5,664 nt of DNA, taken from contig JAKPGH010000004.1 of NCBI GenBank assembly GCA_029550985.1, positions 1-5,664 on the forward strand, given 5' to 3'. Both the position numbers and the translations under genes were made by a program. The DNA is from Bacillota bacterium. Its GTDB lineage: Bacteria; Bacillota; Clostridia; Oscillospirales; Ruminococcaceae. The notes beneath the pieces were generated by a model that searched no databases, was not told where the DNA came from, and saw nothing but the letters and a program-made list of their open reading frames with translations. Below are positions 1 to 5,469 of the stretch, piece by piece (the first letter of the stretch is position 1; each line of letters begins with the position of its first letter).

Positions 1-699
1 ATCGGCGATTACGCCCTGTTTTCCGACCCCGTCATGCGCGTCGGAGGGGAAAAGTGCAGCCTGCAGATACCGACTTACGAAGCACTGAAAGGCATTCTCT
101 CCTCCGTCTACTGGAAGCCGACGTTCATCTGGGTCATCGACGCCGTGCGGGTGATGAACCCCATTCAAACCGAGGTAAAGGGCATTCGCCCCATCAAATA
201 CAACGAGCCCGGCAACGACCTGTCCTACTATACCTATTTAAAAGATTGCCGGTATCAGGTGCGGGCCCATTTTGTCTGGAACCCCAACCGCCCGGAACTG
301 AGCGGCGACCGAAACGAACACAAGCACCACAACATTGCCAGGCGCATGATTGAGCGGGGCGGCCGCCGGGATATTTTCCTGGGTACCCGCGAGTGTCAGG
401 GATATGTGGTTCCCTGTGTCTTTGGGGAAGGCCCCGGCTATTACGACGATACCAAAGAGCTTGCCTTTGGCCTGATGTACCACGGCATCACCTATGCGGA
501 CGAGGCCTATTCGGAGGAAACCAGGGACAAGCTCACCGTTCGGTTTTGGTATCCGGTGATGCGTCAGGGCATTATTGAGTTTGTTCCGCCGGAGGATTGT
601 CCGGTGGTGCGAACGGTGCGGGAGATGGAAATAAAACCCTTTGGCGTGGAGTACGGCAACTTTTCGGGGTTGCAGGAGTTTGGAGAGGTGGGGTGTTAA
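1..699 (+). CDS. cas5c: Cas5c, type I-C crRNA-processing endonuclease and Cascade subunit (5' end missing)
   Basis: Type I-C Cas5, which replaces Cas6: it cuts pre-crRNA at the 3' base of the repeat hairpin and then caps the crRNA 5' handle in Cascade. The open frame runs in from the left edge and reads GDYALFSDPVMRVGGEK, the conserved Cas5 N-terminal RAMP strand, so the ATG at 34 is internal and not the start. 232 residues are visible; by comparison with the Bacillus halodurans protein about nine are missing. The catalytic residues known there (Tyr46, Lys116, His117) map to visible Y37 (YWKPT, nt 109-111) and K108-H109 (RNEHKHHN, nt 322-327). The family signature GGRRDIFLGTRECQGYV is intact, as is the C-terminal PEDCPVVRTVREME. 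The frame ends TAA directly followed by the cas8c ATG. cas3 would be expected immediately upstream. Family assignment is near certain. Confidence 0.97.
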   Translation: MGDYALFSDPVMRVGGEKCSLQIPTYEALKGILSSVYWKPTFIWVIDAVRVMNPIQTEVKGIRPIKYNEPGNDLSYYTYLKDCRYQVRAHFVWNPNRPELSGDRNEHKHHNIARRMIERGGRRDIFLGTRECQGYVVPCVFGEGPGYYDDTKELAFGLMYHGITYADEAYSEETRDKLTVRFWYPVMRQGIIEFVPPEDCPVVRTVREMEIKPFGVEYGNFSGLQEFGEVGC

Positions 700-2475
700 A
701 TGGGTATCATGCAGACGGCCTACCGCACCTATGAAGCTCAAATGCACATGGCCGGCATCATAGAACAAGGCAAGGAACCTTTAACGCCGGTTTCCCATGC
801 CATCCAAAATGCGCACATTGAAATTGTGCTGAATCATAACGGTGAATTTCAAACAGCTTACCCTGTGCCAAAAAATCAGTCCAGGACCATCATCCCCGTC
901 ACCATAGAATCGGCCAATCGTACCGGAAATCCATACGCTCATCCCCTGTGCGAACAACTGGAATACCTTGCCCCCTGCGGAAAAGAAAAGTTCGACGCGT
1001 ACCTTACCCAGCTGGAGCAGTGGGCCAATTCCGAATTTTCCCACCCCACAGTTCGGGCGGTTTTCGCCTATATTCAGGGGAAAACCATCCTGCGGGATTT
1101 GGCCGAAGCCGGCGTGATTGCCCTGGATGCAAACGATCATCCCTCTGCCCAATACAATAAATACCTCGTGCGCTGGCGGGTGCAGACGGAACAGGAGGAA
1201 GTTCGCGACGCCTGCTGGGAGGACCCCACCCTTTTTGACAGTTACATCGCCTATTACACCCACCAACTCGCTTCGAAGCGAAAAGACATCTGCTTTATTT
1301 CCGGGCGGGAAGACGTCATTGCCGAGATGCACCCCAAAGGCGTAATTGCGGCCAATTACGGCGCCAAACTTGCTTCCGCAAACGATAAAAAAGGGTTTAC
1401 CTATCGGGGGCGCTTTGCCGACGCCCAGCAGGCTTACGCCATCGGCTACATCGCCTCTCAAAAGGCGCATCACGCTCTGCGGTGGATTGCATCCAACCAG
1501 GGCGTGACCTTTGGAAAACGCACCTTCATCTGCTGGAACCCCGAAGGCATCCAACTTCCAACCTTTATGCTGCTGGGGCTTCCAAACACCGAACCGGTAA
1601 ACTTTGTGGGCTACCGCAAACAGCTTTTTGAAACGTTGAGCGGGTATCGGCAGGCGCTTTCGGACAACAGCGACGTGGTGATTGCGGCCTTCGACGCCGC
1701 CACTACCGGGCGACTGTCCGTCACCTATTACAACGAGCTCAAAGGGTCGGACTTTTTAAACCGCATCGAAGATTGGTTCACCAGCTTTTGCTGGGATACC
1801 AGGTTCGGCGTGCGCTCCCCCACCCTTAAGCAAATAGTAAACTGCGCCTTTGGAACCCAGAGAGGAAATACCATTGAAGCCGACGACGCTATCCTGCCCG
1901 AGCGTGTGCAGCAGCTTTTGCACTGCATCGTTGACAAGCAGCTCATCCCCGTCGACGTTGTGAAAGCCCTTGCCGCAAAAGCAAGCACGCCTCAGGCTTA
2001 CACTCCGGAAAACCGGGAGCGACTGTTAACCACAGCCTGCGCGGTGATTCGCAAATACCGCAACGACAAACAAAAAAAGGAGGAATGGACCTTGGCACTG
2101 GATACATCCAACACCGACCGCAGCTACCTGTTTGGCCGGCTGCTGGCCATTATGGAACAGGTGGAGAAAAGCGCCTCGGACTACGAGGAAGGTCGGGAGA
2201 CAAACGCCATCCGCATGCAGTCTGTCTTTGCGCAGCGCCCCATGTATGCCTGGCGGATTCTGGAAGAAAAGGTAGGCCCGTATTTTTCGCGCCTAAGCCC
2301 GGGGCTTAGAAATTATTATAAAAATATGATTGGCGAAATCACCGACAAGCTGAACTGGAATGACCCCCAGCTCGGCAAAAAACTGGACGATATTTATTTG
2401 CTGGGCTACTATCACCAGCGCAGCGCAATGACCCGCAAAAAAGAAGAAGGCTGTAAAGGAGGAGAAGGAGTATGA
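700..2475 (+). CDS. cas8c: Cas8c (Csd1), type I-C Cascade large subunit
   Basis: Large subunit of type I-C Cascade, which recognises the PAM and helps recruit Cas3. 591 residues, normal for Csd1. The N-terminal part reads PLTPVSHAIQNAHIEIVLN and later RTIIPVTIESANRTG, a pattern seen in clostridial Csd1. The Csd1 hallmark GRLSVTYYNEL lies at residues 337-347, followed by FLNRIEDWFTSFCW. The C-terminal ~127 residues (from L465) form the helical small-subunit domain, ending in LLGYYHQRSAM, which is also likely made separately as Cas11c. The ATG at 700 directly follows the cas5c stop and has GAGGTG at 685-690, 9 nt upstream. The 3' end overlaps cas7c by ATGA; its last codons (CKGGEGV) are Gly/Glu-rich because they also encode the cas7c ribosome binding site. 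No frameshift or truncation is visible. The exact PAM cannot be read from the window. Confidence 0.97.
   Translation: MGIMQTAYRTYEAQMHMAGIIEQGKEPLTPVSHAIQNAHIEIVLNHNGEFQTAYPVPKNQSRTIIPVTIESANRTGNPYAHPLCEQLEYLAPCGKEKFDAYLTQLEQWANSEFSHPTVRAVFAYIQGKTILRDLAEAGVIALDANDHPSAQYNKYLVRWRVQTEQEEVRDACWEDPTLFDSYIAYYTHQLASKRKDICFISGREDVIAEMHPKGVIAANYGAKLASANDKKGFTYRGRFADAQQAYAIGYIASQKAHHALRWIASNQGVTFGKRTFICWNPEGIQLPTFMLLGLPNTEPVNFVGYRKQLFETLSGYRQALSDNSDVVIAAFDAATTGRLSVTYYNELKGSDFLNRIEDWFTSFCWDTRFGVRSPTLKQIVNCAFGTQRGNTIEADDAILPERVQQLLHCIVDKQLIPVDVVKALAAKASTPQAYTPENRERLLTTACAVIRKYRNDKQKKEEWTLALDTSNTDRSYLFGRLLAIMEQVEKSASDYEEGRETNAIRMQSVFAQRPMYAWRILEEKVGPYFSRLSPGLRNYYKNMIGEITDKLNWNDPQLGKKLDDIYLLGYYHQRSAMTRKKEEGCKGGEGV
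2076..2083 (+). promoter_or_regulatory. Internal ribosome binding site for Cas11c
   Basis: AAAGGAGG matches eight bases of the consensus Shine-Dalgarno and lies within cas8c coding sequence (codons for KKEE). The spacing to the in-frame TTG at 2092 is 8 nt, which is optimal. Among the sequences around starts in the window only the cas7c site is as strong, which argues against chance, although a Lys-Lys-Glu-Glu run can produce it by coding alone. Confidence 0.75.
2092..2475 (+). CDS. cas11c: Cas11c, small Cascade subunit translated from inside cas8c (predicted TTG start)
   Basis: In type I-C systems the small subunit Cas11c is known to be made by internal initiation within cas8c and forms the belly of Cascade. 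Here a perfect AAAGGAGG at 2076-2083 lies 8 nt upstream of an in-frame TTG at 2092 (codon L465 of Cas8c). Starting there gives 127 residues, about the size expected for Cas11c, beginning (M)ALDTSNTDRSYLFGRL, which matches where the helical C-terminal Csd1 domain begins. The next in-frame ATG, at 2152 (M485, MEQVEKS), has no good ribosome binding site and would remove the first conserved helix. An ATG at 2085 is out of frame and only 1 nt from the GGAGG, so it is not the start. Existence of Cas11c follows from the family; the TTG choice is inferred from ribosome binding site spacing. Confidence 0.8.
   Translation: MALDTSNTDRSYLFGRLLAIMEQVEKSASDYEEGRETNAIRMQSVFAQRPMYAWRILEEKVGPYFSRLSPGLRNYYKNMIGEITDKLNWNDPQLGKKLDDIYLLGYYHQRSAMTRKKEEGCKGGEGV
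2455..2470 (+). promoter_or_regulatory. Strong ribosome binding site of cas7c
   Basis: AAAGGAGG at 2455-2462, 9 nt before the cas7c ATG, is followed by a second GGAG at 2467-2470 very close to the start. The site sits inside the end of cas8c. A strong site fits the stoichiometry of Cascade, where Cas7 is present in several copies per complex and Cas8 in one; this last point is inference. Confidence 0.8.
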
Positions 2476-3320
2476 ATCCGCTGAAGAATAAAATCGATTT
2501 TGTCGCCTTTGTCTCGGTCACCATGGCAAACGCCAACGGCGACCCTCTAAACGGAAACCGCCCCCGCACCGATTACAACGGCTATGGGGAAATCTCCGAC
2601 GTCTGCATCAAGCGGAAAATCCGCAACCGCATGCAGGATTTGGGCCACCGCATCTTTGTGCAGTCAGAAGACCGGTGCGACGACGGGTTCAAAAGTTTAA
2701 GCCAGCGCGCGGACGCTATGCTGGGTAAAATCAAGGACCGCGACGAATACGCCCGCCTTGCCTGCGAAACATGGCTGGATGTGCGCAGCTTCGGCCAGGT
2801 GTTTGCCTTTGATAAATCCAATGAAAAAAGCGGCGTGTCGGTGGGGGTTCGAGGGCCGGTGTCCATCCACCAGGCAGCCAGCGTATCCCCGGTGGAGGTT
2901 TATTCCCAGCAAATCACCAAAAGCGTCAACAGCGAGCCTGCGGAGAAGAAAAGCTCCGACACCATGGGCATGAAGCACATGGTGCGCTTTGGACTTTACA
3001 AAATTAAGGGCTCCATCAACGTCCAGTTGGCCCAGAGAACCGGCTTTACCGAAGAGGACGCAGAGGTCATTAAGGAATGTCTGCGCACCCTCTTTGAAAA
3101 CGACGCCTCCTCCGCCCGCCCGGAAGGTTCCATGCAGGTGTGCAAGCTGTTTTGGTGGAAGCACGACTGCCCATCGGGACAGCATTCCTCCGCCAAGGTA
3201 CATGCCAGCGTGTCGGCCGTGCTGAAGCCTGGCGTCGATACTCCCTCCAGTTTCAATGACTACGACATTATTCAGGAGGAGTTACCCGGACTTCAGTGTG
3301 AAGTGATCGATGGAATATAA
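2472..3320 (+). CDS. cas7c: Cas7c (Csd2), type I-C Cascade backbone
   Basis: Backbone RAMP subunit that polymerises along the crRNA spacer and holds it for target pairing. 282 residues, the usual Csd2 length. Hallmarks in order: IDFVAFVSVTMANANGDPLN near the N-terminus, with ANANGDPLNGNRPR at 19-32; ISDVCIKRKIRNR at 41-53 (basic, RNA-facing in this family); GVRGPVSIHQA in the middle; RPEGSMQVCKLFWWKH from residue 216; and SSAKVHASV near 240. The ATG at 2472 overlaps the cas8c TGA (ATGA) and has an excellent ribosome binding site. The 3' end overlaps the start of cas4 by 11 bp. No unusual insertion or loss is visible. Identity is certain at family level; subtype I-C follows from the Csd2 signatures and the neighbours. 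Confidence 0.97.
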   Translation: MNPLKNKIDFVAFVSVTMANANGDPLNGNRPRTDYNGYGEISDVCIKRKIRNRMQDLGHRIFVQSEDRCDDGFKSLSQRADAMLGKIKDRDEYARLACETWLDVRSFGQVFAFDKSNEKSGVSVGVRGPVSIHQAASVSPVEVYSQQITKSVNSEPAEKKSSDTMGMKHMVRFGLYKIKGSINVQLAQRTGFTEEDAEVIKECLRTLFENDASSARPEGSMQVCKLFWWKHDCPSGQHSSAKVHASVSAVLKPGVDTPSSFNDYDIIQEELPGLQCEVIDGI

Positions 3321-3972
3321 CGAAGAAGAGTTCCTGATGCTGTCAGGACTGCAGCACTTTCTCTTCTGCCGCCGGCAGTGGGCTCTGATCCAAATCGAAA
3401 ATCAATGGGCGGATAATCTCCGCACAGTGGACGGCGCCTTAATTCATCAAAATGCCCACGACAGCGGATTTCGGGAAAGCAGAGGGGACCGCGTGATTGT
3501 ACGGGGAATGAAGGTCTTTTCCCGCACTTTGGGTGTGTCCGGACAATGTGATGTATTGGAATTCATCCGCAGCGACGACGGAATTCCCCTGGAGGGACGG
3601 GAGGGCTTGTGGAGGCCCTATCCGGTCGAGTACAAACGCGGTTCCCCCAATAGCCAAAGCGGAGACACCCTGCAACTTTGCGGGCAAGCCATGTGTCTGG
3701 AGGAAATGCTTTGCTGCTCCATCCCGGAAGGCGCGCTTTATTTTCATGAGATACGGCAGCGCAAGGTCGTGCAGTTTACGGAGGAGCTACGTCAAAAGGT
3801 TCGGGACTCTCTCCTGGAAATGCACGACCTTTACCGTCGCGGACATACTCCCAAAGGAAAGCCTACCAAATCCTGCAACGCCTGTTCCATGAAGGAGCTG
3901 TGCCTGCCCAAGCTGATGAACAAGCGCTCTGTGATGGAGTATCTGCGCCAAGGCATGGGGGATGGAACATGA
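3310..3972 (+). CDS. cas4: Cas4, Fe-S cluster PD-(D/E)XK nuclease of spacer acquisition
   Basis: RecB-like nuclease that works with Cas1-Cas2 to trim prespacers at the PAM and so fix spacer orientation. 220 residues. The four Fe-S cysteines are present: C20 (LFCRRQW) and C189, C192, C198 (SCNACSMKELC). Nuclease motifs: H46 (GALIHQNAH), D81 (SGQCDVLEF), E107-x-K109 (PVEYKRG), and Q122 in LQLCGQAMCLEEM. All active-site and cluster residues are therefore intact. The ATG at 3310 is preceded in frame by a stop at 3304, and MEYNEEEFLMLSGLQHF is the family N-terminus. No good ribosome binding site is adjacent (an AGGAGG at 3274-3279 is too far), so translation probably depends on coupling to cas7c through the 11-bp overlap. 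It ends in an ATGA overlap with cas1. Confidence 0.96.
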   Translation: MEYNEEEFLMLSGLQHFLFCRRQWALIQIENQWADNLRTVDGALIHQNAHDSGFRESRGDRVIVRGMKVFSRTLGVSGQCDVLEFIRSDDGIPLEGREGLWRPYPVEYKRGSPNSQSGDTLQLCGQAMCLEEMLCCSIPEGALYFHEIRQRKVVQFTEELRQKVRDSLLEMHDLYRRGHTPKGKPTKSCNACSMKELCLPKLMNKRSVMEYLRQGMGDGT

Positions 3973-5000
3973 AGCACCTGCTCAACACCTTGTTTGTCAC
4001 TTCAGAGGATGTTTATCTGACTTTGGACGGTGAAAATGTGGTGGTCAACCGGGAAAAGGAAAGCATTGCCCGGTATCCGCTGCACACCTTGTCAAACATC
4101 ATCTCGTTCTCCTATGCCGGTGCATCCCCCGCACTTCTGGGCGCTTGTGCAAAGCGGGAAATCGGCTTTGCTTTCTGTACGCCATCGGGGAAATTTTTAG
4201 CGCGGGTAACCGGTGAAAGCAATGGAAACGTCTTGCTCCGGCGCATGCAGTACCGGGTGGCCGACGATCCGTTTCTGAGCTGCCGCGTTGCGCGCACAAT
4301 GATTTTTGGCAAGCTGTACAATTCCAGATGGAGCATTGAGAGAACCTGCAGAGATCACGGCATGCGAATCGATGTCGAGGCACTAAAAAATGCTTCCCTC
4401 AAGTTGAAAGAACTGCTGCCTGCCGTTTTGGAGGAATCCAGCCTGGAATCTTTGCGGGGATTGGAAGGGGTTGGCGCCAGCACCTATTATGGAGTCATGG
4501 ATCACATGATTCTGAACTATAAGGAAACCTTTTTCTTCCGGGAAAGAAATCGCAGGCCGCCACTGGACCCTCTGAACGCCCTGATTTCCTTTGCTTACAG
4601 TCTACTCGCTCACGACTGTGCCTCTGCCCTGGAAAGCGTAGGGCTGGACGCCTATGTTGGCTTTTTGCACCGTGACCGCTCCGGTCGGGAATCCCTGGCA
4701 TTGGATTTAATGGAGGAACTTCGCCCCTGTATGGCGGATCGGTTCGTGTTGACACTGGTAAACAACCGAATTCTTTCTGCCAGAGATTTTGAAACAAGCG
4801 AGACCGGCGTTGTATTGTTAACAGACGACGGAAGGCGGACTTTTCTCAAAAACTGGCAGGCAAAAAAGAAAGAAACCATCACCCATCCATTTCTGAACGA
4901 AAAAATGCAATGGGGGCTTGTGCCATACATCCAAGCGCTGTTGCTCGCCCGCTTTCTGAGAGGAGATATGGATGAGTATCCACCCTTTTTGTGGAAGTGA
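3969..5000 (+). CDS. cas1: Cas1, CRISPR integrase
   Basis: Metal-dependent integrase that with Cas2 inserts prespacers at the leader-repeat 1 junction. The frame is open upstream to an ATG at 3900, but the ATG at 3969 is chosen: it overlaps the cas4 stop as ATGA, has GGGGGA at 3957-3962 six nt upstream, and gives the standard N-terminus MKHLLNTLFVTSEDVYLTLDG and 343 residues, the normal I-C length. The N-terminal beta domain covers about residues 1-80 and the helical catalytic domain the rest. Metal ligands are E166 (SLRGLEGVGA), H234 (GFLHRDRSG) and D246, with E249 nearby (LALDLMEELRP). The tail (QIALLLARFLRGD-like, here IQALLLARFLRGDMDEYPPF) is typical of the subtype. It is followed 5 nt later by cas2. 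The protein looks intact. Confidence 0.97.
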   Translation: MKHLLNTLFVTSEDVYLTLDGENVVVNREKESIARYPLHTLSNIISFSYAGASPALLGACAKREIGFAFCTPSGKFLARVTGESNGNVLLRRMQYRVADDPFLSCRVARTMIFGKLYNSRWSIERTCRDHGMRIDVEALKNASLKLKELLPAVLEESSLESLRGLEGVGASTYYGVMDHMILNYKETFFFRERNRRPPLDPLNALISFAYSLLAHDCASALESVGLDAYVGFLHRDRSGRESLALDLMEELRPCMADRFVLTLVNNRILSARDFETSETGVVLLTDDGRRTFLKNWQAKKKETITHPFLNEKMQWGLVPYIQALLLARFLRGDMDEYPPFLWK

Positions 5001-5005
5001 TTGCT

Positions 5006-5296
5006 ATGCTTGTCTTAATTACGTACGATGTCAATACCGAAGACGCCGCCGGGCGGAAACGGCTCAGACAGATTGCCAGGCAATGCGTCAATTATGGTCA
5101 GCGAGTGCAATGTTCCGTGTTTGAGTGTCTGCTGGATGCGGCACAATACAGAAGCCTGAAAGCGAAATTGTGCGCAATGATAGACCCGGAAAAAGACAGC
5201 CTGCGCTTTTATCAGCTTGGAAACCGATATCAAACCAAAATTGAGCACTTTGGGTGTAAGGCAACTTATTTTCCGGAGGATGTGCTCATGGTCTAG
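5006..5296 (+). CDS. cas2: Cas2, structural partner of Cas1
   Basis: Small ferredoxin-fold protein whose dimer bridges two Cas1 dimers and sets the prespacer length. The ATG at 5006 gives 96 residues beginning MLVLITYDVNTEDAAGRKRL, the standard I-C Cas2 N-terminus, with GGAAG at 4993-4997 eight nt upstream. A GTG at 4991 is in frame but would add MEVIA, which the family lacks, and would overlap cas1 by 10 bp. The conserved Asp of the first strand is D8 (TYDV); QCSVFECLL is the second signature strand region and the end, YQTKIEHFGCKATYFPEDVLMV, is the usual C-terminus. It is the last gene; the leader begins right after the TAG. Confidence 0.96.
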   Translation: MLVLITYDVNTEDAAGRKRLRQIARQCVNYGQRVQCSVFECLLDAAQYRSLKAKLCAMIDPEKDSLRFYQLGNRYQTKIEHFGCKATYFPEDVLMV

Positions 5297-5297
5297 C

Positions 5298-5342
5298 GGT
5301 GCGAAGGTGAGGCTCCCATACTGATCCCGGAGGGTTCGCACC
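5298..5342 (+). other. Inverted repeat / stem-loop just after cas2
   Basis: GGTGCGAA at 5298-5305 is exactly complementary to TTCGCACC at 5335-5342, giving an 8-bp perfect stem with a 29-nt loop. Inside the loop CTCC (5313-5316) can pair with GGAG (5329-5332) as a short inner stem. No T tract follows, so it is not a standard terminator. It starts 2 nt after the cas2 stop. I have the impression of similar GCGAA...TTCGC elements after cas2 in other type I-C loci, but cannot verify it here. Confidence 0.65.
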
Positions 5343-5422
5343 ATAAAATCACGGGAATATGCCAACAGTAATCCCCTACAACCTGTAAAAGCATGCGCTA
5401 AAGCCAGAGCTATCTTTCAAAC

Positions 5423-5437
5423 TTGTGCATTTATTGC
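5423..5437 (+). repeat. Leader direct repeat, copy 1
   Basis: TTGTGCATTTATTGC. It matches copy 2 at 5455-5468 (TTGTGCATTTTTGC) apart from one extra A. The starts of the two copies are 32 bp apart, about three helical turns. It is followed after 6 nt by GTCACTCCCGT, which resembles the start of the CRISPR repeat. Confidence 0.8.
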
Positions 5438-5454
5438 AAGAATGTCACTCCCGT

Positions 5455-5468
5455 TTGTGCATTTTTGC
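5455..5468 (+). repeat. Leader direct repeat, copy 2, at the leader-repeat junction
   Basis: TTGTGCATTTTTGC, ending 1 nt before the first CRISPR repeat. Its place at the integration site suggests a leader-anchoring sequence for Cas1-Cas2 docking; the function is inferred from position only. Confidence 0.8.
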
Positions 5469-5469
5469 T

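Larger units (their letters stand above)
5297..5469 (+). promoter_or_regulatory. CRISPR leader between cas2 and the array
   Basis: 173 bp without a gene, between the cas2 stop and repeat 1. Its position, and the repeat ending ATTGAAAT on the side away from cas2, make this the leader end, so the array is transcribed on the + strand and new spacers should enter at 5470. It holds an inverted repeat at 5298-5342, an A/T-richer right part, and a duplicated motif at 5423-5437 and 5455-5468. I see no convincing -35/-10 pair; TAAAAT at 5344-5349 resembles a -10 but lacks a -35 at the right distance. The operon may be read through into the array. There is no Rho-independent terminator with a T tract after cas2. 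Confidence 0.85.

Noticed and set aside
34..699. ATG at 34 as the start of cas5c
   Set aside because: The frame is open to position 1 and reads GDYALFSDP, the conserved Cas5 N-terminal strand; the true start is outside the window.
238..768. 176-codon reverse-strand open frame opposite cas5c/cas8c
   Set aside because: It is antisense to two firm genes across their junction and shows no recognisable protein family.
781..1554. 257-codon reverse-strand open frame opposite cas8c
   Set aside because: It lies wholly within the antisense of a well-supported gene, has no recognisable domain and is low in conserved features; long antisense frames are common in moderately G+C-rich coding DNA.
3274..3279. 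AGGAGG before cas4 as its ribosome binding site
   Set aside because: It lies about 30 nt from the ATG at 3310, and a stop at 3304 in the cas4 frame excludes an earlier start.
3900..3968. Upstream ATG at 3900 as the start of cas1
   Set aside because: It would add 23 residues that overlap cas4 and have no family counterpart; the ATG at 3969 has the ATGA overlap, a ribosome binding site and the standard MKHLLNTLFV start.
4991..5005. GTG at 4991 as the start of cas2
   Set aside because: It adds five residues not seen in Cas2; the ATG at 5006 has GGAAG at proper spacing and the standard N-terminus.
5298..5349. Rho-independent terminator after cas2
   Set aside because: The stem is there but the following bases are ATAAAATC with no T tract, and the 29-nt loop is too large.
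5015..5365. 116-codon reverse-strand open frame opposite cas2 and the leader
   Set aside because: It is mainly the antisense of cas2, with no ribosome binding site or family resemblance noticed; it could mimic an antisense gene but nothing supports it.
5391..5396. GCATGC palindrome in the leader as an operator
   Set aside because: A six-base palindrome is expected by chance and has no second copy nearby.
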